A DNA stretch of 64,000 bases, from contig CAJQUW010008710.1 in assembly GCA_907163375.1 (NCBI GenBank), positions 62,001 to 126,000 of the forward strand. Reading direction: 5' to 3'. Position numbers and translations under genes: made by a program. The DNA is from Prostheceraeus crozeri. Lineage: Eukaryota > Platyhelminthes > Polycladida > Euryleptidae. Shown here one piece after another: positions 9,379 through 20,569 of the stretch (position 1 is the stretch's first letter; every line of letters begins with the position of its first letter). The notes beneath the pieces were generated by a model, which worked only from the letters and a program-made list of their open reading frames with translations, ran no database searches and was not told where the DNA came from.

Positions 9379-11422
9379 CCGTAAAAGTAATTAGCCGCCA
9401 TCGGTCTATTTTTCAACTTTCTCTCTCTCCCCCTGACCCTGTGGCGGTCGATTACAGTTGGCGTTCTATTAGAGGATGACAACTTTTTTTCAACGTCCCC
9501 GAGTTTGAAAGTATTAAGAAATGCCGCTTCAACAAAGCTTGTATTTACACATATGTTCCATCTATAAGACTCTAAAACAACTAAGTGCCCTATTAAACAC
9601 CCGATATATTATGAAGCAACTATTCACATTAATAGTTTTTCGGCTTATTAACCCTATCCATACCGGGCTCTGAAGCGCATCGCCATCCCGGGGAGGGCCG
9701 ATTCGCCCCCCCCCCTCCTTAACTTCCTAAATACTGCTCCGTTGTACATGAAATTTCAGGGTAGAATATTCTGCGTGTGATCTTTCTAACGGTGGTATCT
9801 GTTTTTTCTAATTCGTGATGCTTTAAATGGCGATTTAAAATTTGAACTTCAAAATTAAGCGGATTTTTTTATGTTTTCTTCTCATCGACTGCAAACAAAG
9901 ATTCAGTGCTTTTAGTTCAATGACGTTAGTGACACATACAATTAATGATCAGGAGAATGATACTATTTGATGCTCTAAACTTGTTTGTCTACACATCATG
10001 AATTTAAATTCCAAATTTGAATATGTGATATTGCTTTTGTATTGTAGCCTGTAGTATTGCCTAGATCTTGATTAAATTTTTGGATGCTGATTTTTAGATG
10101 ACCCTCCTAAATGTTACAGTCATTTTATACCCTTTAAACATCATGAACAATCGGCCAGAATTAGAAATTTAAATTTGAAACTTTAGCCAAAATTTGAAAT
10201 TTAAATTTGAAACTTTAGCCAAAATTTGATTTTTTAGAAAATATTGTTGACGAACTTTCACCAGTTACATGTGGGCTCCGATTTATCAAGTTCTACAATG
10301 TTATAACAGATAATGAAATGACTATTTGAGAGTTTACAAAAATAAATCATAAGCAGAAAAGGGAAAATTTTCACTCAAAATTGACTGATTTTATTCATCT
10401 GTAGAAACAATTTAAGAGGTCTTGCTACCTTCCAATAATGCAATTAAGACTAATAATGACACTGAATAAGCAGAAGTTTTCAAAACAATATGAACGAACA
10501 CTACTTAGTTGCAACTTAGTTGACTCATTTCTACTGAAAAGCAAATAAGTCGCATTTACATGACATTCAAGTTTGGATGACTCTTATCGATGTCTATAGT
10601 ATCTTTGATGTCTATAGTATCTTGATGGTGCAATTTATGGACACCTAGTTGTGATGTGATGCAAAAAATTGATATTCAGCTTGCTTTGTCAAAACTTAGC
10701 ACACCAGATGTTTGCAAAATCAGGCAAAATTCAGACTTTCAAAAAATGCACTTTTCAAAACGGGCCATAAATTTAACTTTCCCATGAACCAAATGCAACG
10801 ATTTTCGGCGAAAAGTTGGGAAATACCCGAAAACTAAAAGTCACAAAAGCCTAAAAGATCCACAACAAAAATGCGACAGGGGCCCAATCGCCCCTTCCCG
10901 GTATTGATAGAGGGTTAATGTGACTTATTATCTTGTGACTGAAGCTTAATATGATACTAAATACATACGTATTTTGCTGATGTCGATATTCAATGAAGTG
11001 CAGGCAGTACATTGAATATGAAGTATATTATAAGTATTACTGACAATAAGCATTTAGGCCCAATTCACCCGAATACCAGTAATAAAGGTTCAACACTTAA
11101 CAAGGTAGTATACTAAATCAATCTAGTACATATGCACGCAAGATTAATTAAATTATGAACAACATATATCGTGATTAACATAACAGGCACTTAATGATTA
11201 ACTTAAAGCAATTGTCAATAATAAAGAAATAAATGACACATTCAGAAAATACGAAGAAGTACAAATAACACATCACATATCGAATCGGCCTTATACAAAC
11301 AAATATTTTGGAAATCACTGATTATACTGCTGAAATATTGGAAGTGGCGGTCTATTACGGGTGTAAGGCGTTGTATTTTTCAAAAAAATCCTCAGGGTGG
11401 CGGTCTACTGCAGGTTTTACGG
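9379..11422. mobile_element. TA-flanked non-autonomous element with CCGTAAAA ends
   Basis: The left end reads TA-CCGTAAAA (9377-9386) and the right end TTTTACGG-TA (11415-11424), an exact inverted pair with TA duplication as in the Tc1/mariner/pogo group. Sub-terminal words GGCGGTCKATTAC recur at both ends. A younger piggyBac-like element of 1263 bp sits inside it, so the original length was about 780 bp. No transposase is encoded. Confidence 0.75.
9652..10914. mobile_element. piggyBac-like non-autonomous element
   Basis: TTAA flanks both ends (9648-9651, 10915-10918). The terminal repeats are CCCTATCCATACCGGG at the left and, read inward, CCCTCTATCAATACCGGG at the right. This is the TTAA target and CCC start of piggyBac elements. 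Close to each end lies a GC-rich motif (GGGCCGATTCGCCCC / GGGGCGATTGGGCCC). No coding sequence is present. Confidence 0.85.
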
Positions 11423-11424
11423 TA

Positions 11425-12175
11425 ATAGATTTCCACAAATCATCCCCTTGAACACCTTGTGTGGCAGTTAGTTACTCAGTCATAAACCATATCTATTCAC
11501 AAAGTCGGAGGTGAATTACAGAAAAACCATGATACAAAACACATCTGCTTTCGAGCGTTTTCGGTCACTTTTGTCAACGAACAACATGTCAATGAAAAAT
11601 TTTACACGATGAATTTAGTTTTAAAATGATCGCGAGTAAGGACGGCGGAACGAATTTTTGGTTGGAGGGGTCCAATGTAGAAGTACACCAGAATGTTGTA
11701 TTCTGATGTGGACCTAATGAATGTGTTATTGTGGGATTGAGTGAAGTGCATACCTGAAGTCCTTACCTGGTTTTAAATCAATGTCACAGACGCTACATTT
11801 ATCGGATCGACAATTATTTTACACCGAAATGTACCTGAAACTCCAAAGTTTTATATGGTATATTGATTATAATGCATACGCGTTGTTATTTGGAAGACTA
11901 GTGTCACAAATCAAAAATGACAAATTGAGTATATTAAGTTCCTAAACTTCGACTACGAAATCTGGTATAACGTTACTTCACTCTATTCTAACATGAGAAT
12001 TCAAGATTCAAATTGATGTGCGTCACTGGAAAGAATTCAAATAATTTACTTCATTGTGGAAGGTATCACACCATTGCTAAATGACAATAGAACTCATAGA
12101 TATCTTTACTCATAAATCCGATTATCGATTGAAAATTCAAACATTGTCAACATAAGCATTTAAAAATGCAAACGG
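11425..12175. other. Intronic sequence, nothing recognised
   Basis: I could not find the left terminal repeat of the neighbouring rosa-type transposon here, nor any exon. Confidence 0.35.
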
Positions 12176-12214
12176 TTGTTGTCAAAACAAAACGTGGTTG
12201 CATTTGTTAACAGA

Positions 12215-13261
12215 ATGGTGATTGTCGAAGAGCGCATTAAAGTTGTTTTTCTTATGGCGAAGTCTGATTCAGAAATGAATCAATCTAAATCAAACAGAAA
12301 TGAATCAATCAAAAGTTTGATTAGAAATGAAGGGTTATCGAGCATTCCGACTCATAAGACCATGGGATCAATCTTCAACAAGTTTAAGGAGACTTGTTGA
12401 GTTTTGGACTCATCCCGATGTGACAGACCTCGCCACTCTGACGACAAGATCGACAAAATTAAAGACATCTTTGAAGAAGGTCCTTCTACGTCGATCCGTC
12501 AAGCAGCTGCAATTGCTGAGACTTCCTTCTCTACGGTTCGGAATGTGTTGCGGGACGATTTGAAGATGAAGCCGTATAGACTTTCTTTTTGTCAGCAACT
12601 GTTCGCCGATGATGAAACCTCGAGAGTAACCATGTGCAGTGTATTCCAACAACGAATTGCCGCCGATGAGGATTTTTTGAACAGACTATGTTTCTCTGAC
12701 GAGGCTAAGTTCCATCTAAATGGACGAGTCAACCGTCATAATTGTGTGATATGGGATTCGAGCAATCCTCATGCTATTCAACAAGTACCGATCAAGTCTC
12801 CCGGCATTACCGTTTGGTGGGGTTTGTTCTGTAATGAAGTCATAGGCCCTTTCTTCTTTTTTTCGACTGTGACCTCCAAGTCCTACAACGTAATGTTGGC
12901 GGACTTCTTCATCCCTCAACTGAAGAGTAGAAAATTTTCTACGACCATCTGTCAGCAGGATGGAGCCCATCCCCATTGGCCCCTCGAGGTGAAATCTCTA
13001 TTGCACCAAAAGTTCCCAGGAAGGTGGATCGGAAGAGACGGTCCATTCCACTGGGCTGCTCGCAGTCCTGATTTGACTCCTCTTGACTTTTACTACTGGG
13101 GAACTGTCAAACACAGAGTGTATCACAGACAACCAGCAAGTCTGGTACAATTACGAAAGTTCATCATGGAAGAAATCTCTCAGATTTCATCACAAGAAAC
13201 TTCTGCTGCGTTCAATATTTTTCAAAGTCGCCTTTCTTTATGTTTGCGTGAAGAAGGTTGA
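12215..13261 (+). pseudogene. rosa-type (DD41D) mariner transposase, one stop
   Basis: The frame opens at ATG 12215 (MVIVEERIK) and runs to 13261 in one frame, apart from a single TGA at 12398-12400 between the first helix-turn-helix and the linker DSSRCDRPRHSDD. The catalytic triad is visible: FSDEAKF (first D), CQQDGAHPHW (second D) and SPDLTPLDFYYWG (third D), with 41 residues between the second and third, as in the rosa/DD41D branch of Tc1/mariner. The second helix-turn-helix is the TSIRQAAAIAE...STVRNVLRDDLK block. The rest of the frame is intact, so the element died recently or the stop is an allele. I could not place matching inverted repeats on both sides. Confidence 0.85.
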
Positions 13262-13394
13262 CATTTTGAACAGTTTCTTTAAGTCCTTCACGATACATAT
13301 GGATAAATGTATTGATTTAAATTTTGTAATGATTTCAGTTAAAAACTAAAAATTAATGGAAGACAATTGACATTTTTTGCATAATATTACGGAC

Positions 13395-13530
13395 ACCGTC
13401 GGGACTGCGCCTTAGTGTCCGCATTTTAGAGGTGTCCGCAATATGGAGTTACCGGTGATGATACGAACATTATTCGGGACTGAGCTTAACTGTCCGTAAT
13501 ACGGAGGTGTCCGCTGTATAGAATGTCAGC
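13395..13530. repeat. Two imperfect 54-bp direct repeats downstream of the mariner
   Basis: The blocks near 13400-13445 and 13470-13525 share TCGGGACTG and GAGGTGTCCGC with similar spacing. They may be the sub-terminal part of the rosa-type element or of an older element it joined. Confidence 0.55.
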
Positions 13531-13871
13531 AATAGGAGGTTCCAGTTGATACCTTGGTTGATGAGACTAGCTGCCGTTGAGGGGATCTAGACTACGAATC
13601 TTTGGATACTGAGATATTATAAACAACTTCCTACAGAATTCTCGTCCACTTCTTGATTATATATCTTTGCAATATTGCAATACCGAACTGATGGCAATGA
13701 TATAAGCGACGGTACCATGGCGCTTTATTTGACAGGTCTAATAAACATTCCAGTTTTAGCATGTTAAGAGGTGGGTTTATCCACGTGGATTTTCCAAAGA
13801 TGACAGGTTTTGATTTTTGGTTGCAATTTCTTGCAATAATACTGTAAGTTTGCACATTTTTGTTTACTTAC
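13531..13871. other. Intronic sequence, nothing recognised
   Basis: No exon or repeat boundary is visible before the micro-exon at 13872. Confidence 0.3.
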
Positions 13872-13901
13872 CTCTTTCTTAAGATTAAGATTTTCTTCCA
13901 T
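13872..13901 (-). CDS. Coiled-coil host gene, micro-exon (10 codons)
   Basis: A 30-bp phase-0 block, MEENLNLKKE, lies between a TTTCCAG acceptor and a consensus GTAAGT donor on the minus strand. It reads directly into IAKLTEENKRLQE at 9093-9131. Upstream, the next exon I can find in matching phase is 55251-55291, which implies an intron of about 41 kb. Confidence 0.7.
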
Positions 13902-14061
13902 CTGGAAATAGATTTCATTGTGTTAAACATAATGCATTGAAAATTTCAAAGCTCATCAATATCAAAACATCAACAACGAAACTTGTCTGAATTCAAATAC
14001 AGCTAATGAAATGCAATGATGGTGACAAACAGTGGACCACCTACATTTTGTCTTATTTCAA

Positions 14062-14345
14062 TTAAATTTTGTCAATTACAGTTACAAATTTAGCAGATAA
14101 ATCGAAACAAAGATTGAAATAAAGTTTTCTTTGTTGTTCAGTGGTTGTGTAGAGCCAGTTGGCTCTTAAAAGTGCCCAATGTACACTCGCTGGTGGTACC
14201 TGATATTTCACAGCCTCACCAAAAAGTTCAATCACTTGTCGAATCCGAGAAGGAATGATCTTGATAAGGGGGTTGATTATTTCTTGATCTAAACTCTCCC
14301 ACTCTTGCCTCAGCACAATCTCAAGTCGAGAAAGGCCATCTCCAG
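14062..14345 (-). pseudogene. Tc1-like transposase C-terminal remnant
   Basis: The minus strand reads GLSRLEIVLRQEWESLDQE, then NPLIKIIPSRIRQVIE and GEAVKY. This follows the Tc1 transposase tail pattern (EEW..IPQE.I..LI.SMP.R...VI...G...Y). No catalytic residues remain. The identification rests on this pattern only. Confidence 0.45.
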
Positions 14346-14439
14346 GAAGAATCGGTAGCCTCGCACCGCCTTTCAGAAAGGGTCATTCAATACGAAATAG
14401 GCAAGAAAAAAATGATTTTCTTTACCTTACCTCTAACAT

Positions 14440-15590
14440 TTTGATAATATGTTAGGTAGGGTTTGGTCTCGCTAGAAGAAATCAGATTTGTTTGTTCCGA
14501 TTCGATGTACATAGTTCCTGAGTTAGAGGGTCTCAAAGTTGCCTATGTCGCTTTGCATTGGACGACAGATTTTCCCTAGAAACGGTCTTTGGCAACGAAT
14601 AAAATGCATCAAATTTCAAGTTTCTAATTGAAGTAAGCCTCACCAAATTTTCCACACATTTTGTTGATGACGTACGTTAGTATCTACATGCAATCGATCT
14701 AAAATTTATGCTGTTTATGACATAGATATCGACACTCAAAGTTTCACTTTCTTTTCAAAAATTGAAAAATCGCAAACTTTGAAGCTGAATACCCAAAATA
14801 CTCAATACTAGAATACTCAAACTGAAATTTTCGTAGCATCATTGCTACATATTTAAATGAAGACCAAATTAACTAACCAAATAAATATCATAGTTTAGAT
14901 CGAATTAACAATTTTAAAAGAAGGTAATGAATTCTGAAAGATTATGATGAAAATCAGTATCGAAATACGATTACAATGGAGTATTGGAATTGTACCAAAA
15001 AAAGGATAAAATATAAAAATATGAACAGTACAAAGAGATGAAATTATTAGGTATACATCAAAAATTCAAAATTCACAAGAAACTACGCAAAATAAATGAG
15101 TAAGCTGTAAAAAAGTGCTAACGAAAAACAGACCTGCCAACATAGCAAAATGAAAATGCGCGACAAAAATTATCATCACCAATATGGTCGAGTGTTGATT
15201 CATTTTCATTACCTTTTTCACCTCTATTCACGATTTGAAATGAATATTTGAAAATATCACTTATAACATTCACTCGATATCGGACCGCCCCCTGAGATTT
15301 AAGTACAGAAATTTAATAGCACATTTAATGTGCTGAGTTATACATGTACATGTCAGCATCTGTCATCACCTCTTTATCTAAGATATTGTTTTTTTCAAAA
15401 TTCAAAATTTTGATTGCATAGCTAAAGAATCGTAAAGCATTATATAACTGATCAATTTTCTTAAATGACAGACCTACATGACCAACAGCCAATCCAGATT
15501 TAGGGTCCAAACGGCGGCTGAGTTCCTACTGAATAATTTATTAGATCAGAAGTAATACCATGGGAATCACATAACTCTGCGTCTGTCACA
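14440..15590 (+). repeat. Left arm of a long foldback
   Basis: Three stretches of this arm, including 14442-14820 and 15420-15590, are matched in reverse complement at 22640-22392, 20560-20440 and 20100-19895, in the mirrored order. Divergence and gaps are considerable, so it is old. The outer edge carries AGGTAGGGTTTGGTCTC in both arms. It may be the terminal repeat of an unidentified large DNA transposon or an old inverted duplication. Confidence 0.7.
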
Positions 15591-15735
15591 CGAGTAACAA
15601 TAATGCGTCGAACAGACGAAGTCAGGTCAAGCTACTGATATCGCTACACTTCAAGTTATCGTCTCTAATGCTAGAAGTGCATGTCGGGTCTGCGTAAAGT
15701 TTTGTATATGGATAGAAAATCTGCTCAAAGGTGGA
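15587..15735 (+). repeat. Partial copy of the 44720-45345 foldback, first piece
   Basis: ACGAGTAACAATAATGCGTC and the following ATCGTCTC block match 45127-45230 in the same orientation. The continuation of the match is found at 17880-17965, about 2.1 kb further on. Confidence 0.65.
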
Positions 15736-17879
15736 CTCCATACGATTTTTGTAGCATTACTTCAATCGCATATACGTACGTTAAAAGGGAAGTCATTCGA
15801 CGTAACTCTCGGCAGTGAAAGTTGTTTCTTTAAGTCGCTACGTCATTGGTGATCTGTGCGTGAGGACAATGGCATAGGAGCATGATGGAAGCGTGCAAGC
15901 AAGCGTCAGTTTTTAGACGGACCGATGACTGAATTGCATTTTTATTGCGTGCAGTGACGAACAAGCATCAAAATGCAAGCGCATCATTTCAAATACGTAG
16001 CAGCATTTTCATCTAGAGATTCATTTTAAATGTGCTGTAAAAATGGTGCAGTATTGTGGTTTTCGGATATATCTACTATTTACAATACCAATACTGAACC
16101 CAATACTGAACGTAGAAATATTATCTGTAGCTTCTATTGATATTCCTAACAAAAGCTTCCTTGTTCATTAACAGATGTCGAAGCATAGGACGGAAAGACT
16201 TTAGTCGCACTCCTAATAAACATGGTAATGCATGTTCTGACAATTCGAAAGTACGGGTTCGGTTAGGACAATCTTGAAATCGGGTCGGGAAGGATTACCA
16301 CTTTTATCATAAACCCGAACATAGATTTTTTCGTGTTTGAGTACACTGATTTTGGAAATCTGCAAGGATTTATGCATATTTTCTCTCTGAAAGGTTGATA
16401 CAACATTACTCTTTCATATAATGCGGTAGTCTGGGCAATTGACTTGATCAATACTTTTGCGTTTTTGCATTGTTTTGATTTAGCAACATGGGGAATTTTT
16501 ATTTCTTGCTTGAAGATTCACTTTTAGATTTGTTCTCATGTCATTTGTTATCGAAGCTTTTTCACAAAAATGGTAAACGATTTTGATACCATAATGCAAG
16601 GCACATTTTCATTTAATTTTAAAAATGTCATAATATTATTTTAAGTTGAGCAACCGACGACGGAGGACCTTCTGAAGTAGGTAATGACAGTAGTGTCAAG
16701 AGATGTTTGGAACGAATGTGAAAGTTGGTGAACGGTAAAATCCTCAGAAGTGCTTGCATGTCTGAATAATTCATATCTTCTCACGCTCCGGCATTCTCAA
16801 ATAGGATACATAAAATACTCACATACTAGTGTTAAAAAGGAGTAATCATTCTAGTATCTCATGTTCTCGATGCTACTGCTAGGTGCCAGTCATGACTCAG
16901 GAAATGCACTCTACGTCAATGCATGGTAGGCCTATATGCTGATCAATACCAAGGTTATAAAAAATCATGGTTTTGTATTTGTTTACTTTCCCGATGTAAA
17001 TCTCTACTTTCATAAAAATTGATCATGTTAACTTAATTTGATATCGAAATGAAATTAAAATGATAACTGCTATGATAGAGCTATGCGAGCATATCTCTAC
17101 AGTATATCTACTTACTAAATACAACATAAAATAGATGAAGTATCTGATAACTACAATCTTGAATGTGGTGCACGTGTTCATTATTTAATAGAAATTTATA
17201 ATAATTTCATTGAATATCTATTCGAAATTATTCTCTCATTTTTACGACTTTGTAATCATTTTATTCTCGAATGAATCAGTACAACGTTTACGCCTAGAGA
17301 AGAGTAGACCTACGATGACATCTGGCTGATGGCCTACGGTGTCTAAATAGATCAATTTGATCCCGGGTTGAAGCTTTTATGCAACTCAAGAATTACCCGG
17401 ATTCCTGTACAACGATGACTTTCAGATCATAGGAGTATTAGCATGATGGTATGAATGGTTTTCGGATCTAAGCTGGTCGGGTCGGTTTCTGGTATTTTCT
17501 TGACTGATTCGGGCAAAATTTCTGGACGCAGCGCGACTTCGGGTTGGCTTTTACTCCGATTCCAGTTTCAAAATTCATGAAACCGGACCCCGACGCTCAT
17601 CTTTAGTTGAAACTACCGGCTCGTTGCATAACAGCTCTCGTCAGCAACTCATAGTGGCTGGTTATTGGTTAGAAGGTTAATTGAAGGCTGGTAAGAAGGT
17701 TATTGTTAATCCACTTTCATTGGGAAGATAATCAATGACGTTATCAGGAACTTTTACATCGCTTTTACGCTTTGACGATTCGGTTTGGGTAACTTTGAGT
17801 GAACTGATTCAAGCAGTTAGAGTCAGACCTTCTATCATATTCAATACAATGGAAACCAAAAATACCTCAGGAGTACACC
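15736..17879. other. Non-coding interior of the foldback
   Basis: I see no gene. The segment separates the two pieces of the MITE copy and could be an insertion; several CGGGT-rich words near 16255-16300 and 17460-17600 suggest repeat debris. Confidence 0.35.
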
Positions 17880-17965
17880 TTTAAATACGTCTACCTGAAG
17901 TTTGATGACGATTGATTCATTTTTGCAGATTTTATACAATTTTGAAAATTCGGGGGATAACCCAT
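17880..17965 (+). repeat. Partial copy of the 44720-45345 foldback, second piece
   Basis: The stretch TACCTGAAGTTTGATGACGA, then TTGATTCATTTTTGCAGATT and GGGGGATAACCCATAA, matches 45240-45335. Confidence 0.65.
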
Positions 17966-18579
17966 AAATACCTAAAATTCAATTCGACTGCAAGAAATCT
18001 TTGTGTACTTTATGTCAAATGTAACGTGGTAAAATTGAATTTTACTCTTGGCACTGTGATTGATTGGCGTTGCCTCTTGGCTTCACATTTGCCATTTGCA
18101 CGCCTAAAGACGAGCGAAGCGCATAAAATCAGAATACCGAGATTAGTTTTCGGAAATATTAAATATCTAGAAAATACATGGATTTCGGAATTAAGGAACT
18201 ATTTCACATGAAAAATGATGCTTACAATCTTTTGGCTTAGGTAAGTGCCACAAAGGCCCTGATCTCTCACTCACTCATCCCTTTTTGCGTACTTTGCTTA
18301 CAGAAGATGTTGCGTTAGACAATGCTGATGGCCAACATAATAGCAGACAAATAGTATCCAACCGGAAAACGAATAAAACGAATTGTTTTCCCCTAGTGAG
18401 ATATGAGCATGTAAGGGGAGTGAATTAATCAAGGTCCCAGTAAATTAGCCATGCATCTTCACCTCAAGGTCTTCAAAGAAAAAGAATGAAACTGATGATT
18501 TGACCAAAGCGTCCATTGTGCGGGAGGCGCATTGTAGAGCTTGAATAGAAGACAGTCGCTTCCTTCGTTAAGACAAATG

Positions 18580-19300
18580 TACTTTATTGTTTTAAAATCC
18601 TACAAACAAGCCCGACGCGCTTCGTTCTCAGACGTTATCAAGGGCATAAAGGAATGAAATCCACAAGCGGTATGGAAAAAATGGCGTTGGTAGACTGGCC
18701 AACAGTTTCCCTCTGTCGATGATTTTGAGTACAAGTGTGGTTTTCTCTTCCTGTATACCGATAACTTATGGTCTAACGTGAGCGATCCATCTAATCATAC
18801 AGACACGTTTCAGCTGAGAGATGATCGTTTGACTAATTTGATAATGTTATGTTGATGTTCCTACAAATATTGAAAACTTTCTCCGCAAGTGCCCCAAATT
18901 TCAATTACCTAATAAAATCAATGACACTTTTGTAGCGAATAATGAAGTCGATATGACCGTGCTGCCTACAAATTACGGTGGCATGAGCTTTCAAGGAAAC
19001 CGACAGTAATTCTGATAAAGTGATAGTTCCTTTTGATAAAAATACTAAATTTGCCTCCCGCTGTGGATGCAGACCTGGAGAATTGTATAAAGCCTTTTCA
19101 GTTTGAAGCCAAATCGTTGCTGAAGCAGGAAACAATGAGTTTGAAATCAAATCAGAAATGTATTAGTATTAATAAAACACAGAAGAGAACAAATCGTTTT
19201 CTAGAAAACAATAACCTTACGATTCTTTCATCGGATAAGTCTAACAGTATTTTAATTGTTGATAAAGATGTCATTGTTAAATGAGCGGTAATGATTTAGA
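18580..19300 (+). mobile_element. Penelope-like element remnant
   Basis: At 19200-19284 the plus strand reads NNLTILSSDKSNSILIVDKD, resembling the start of Penelope reverse transcriptase (KADKGNSTVVMDKSDY). At 18595-18660 the minus strand carries CGTCTGAGAACGAAGCGCG, resembling the diverged terminal region of such elements. The piece is short and decayed. Confidence 0.5.
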
Positions 19301-19894
19301 CCGCCTGGATAATATAACTCAAAACAGCCAATCATCTTAAACGAGTAAAGTCAGGCATACAGTAGAACAAGAATTGGATTGCAGTTTCAAAGTTTCATCT
19401 TGTAAATATTTTGATTATTGATAAAATTCCTCTAAGATACATCATTTGTTGAAATCATAAAAATATCCTAAAGCCCATCTGCCCGAAAATGTCAAAATGT
19501 GATGTTAGAAATAACAATTTATCATTTCAGTAATATTTCATAGGGGGCTTCGTATAAAATGCTGTAGATACACTTTAGAAAAGCATTTGATGTCAGTCTT
19601 GCAATGAAAATTAGCCACTTTGCCTTAAATCCAGAAGCTTCCTCGTGCACGAACAAATTTTCATATAGATTTTTATATTACACACTCCGCCTGTCAACGG
19701 AGAATTGCACTAAGCCTATATGATATTCGCAAACTGCAATCTTACAATTTCATCCAGTTCTATATTTTCCCTAACTGTGAGAACTATCGCTAAATCATGT
19801 TAAGGCCATCAGAAAGCTGCCACCTCATCTCAATGAGTCATTGACTTGATTCCGGTACATAAGATCTGGAACAAATAAATGGTTTTTGCAGCAC

Positions 19895-20569
19895 AAAGTT
19901 CTTGAGTTGTGACAGACACCGAGCTATGTGATTCCCAAGGATACCTCTGATCTAATGAGTTATTCAGTAGGAAGTCAGTCGCCGTTTGGATCCTAAAGTC
20001 ATTTTTGGAGAAAACAGACATATAAGAAGAATGCAGCACGCATCTGGTTGGCTGGTATCTGGTATTTGATGTTGGTCATGTAGGTCAGTAATAAGAGGAA
20101 ATCGATCAGTTAAGCTTTGCGATTATTTATTATCGCGAATATCGCTATTATCTTATTATAATCCAACAGAACGAATCGCGGAGAAGCCAATTGCTGTAAA
20201 AAGGCATATTATCATCCTGTGTAACAGAACAGACATGAAAAGGCGCTCAGAATAACTATTCGTAGATTGCTGATTTATAAGTAGTATGGAAAAAAAGTAA
20301 AAATTTGAAAAGTGTTTTTCGTACCTATCTCCAAAAGTAAGTAAAAAATACGTATATCTTTTTTCACAGATTTGGCTTACATGCAGTAATGATGCTACAA
20401 AAAATTCATTTAAGTTGAGGTGGGCAGGCAAACTATTCAGCTTCAAAGTTTGCAATATTTTTCAATTTGAAAAGAAAGTGAAACTTTGAGTGTCGATATC
20501 TATATCATAAACAGCATAAATTTTAGATCGATTGCATGTAGATACTAAAATTCTTAGATTCTGTAGATA
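19895..20569 (-). repeat. Right arm of the long foldback, inner part
   Basis: This is the reverse complement of 15590-15420 and 14820-14690. The arm is interrupted at 20570 by the pogo-like element and resumes at 22391. Confidence 0.7.

Noticed and set aside
18905-19150. Minus-strand frame over the Penelope remnant
   Set aside because: Antisense shadow of the plus-strand RT-like words.
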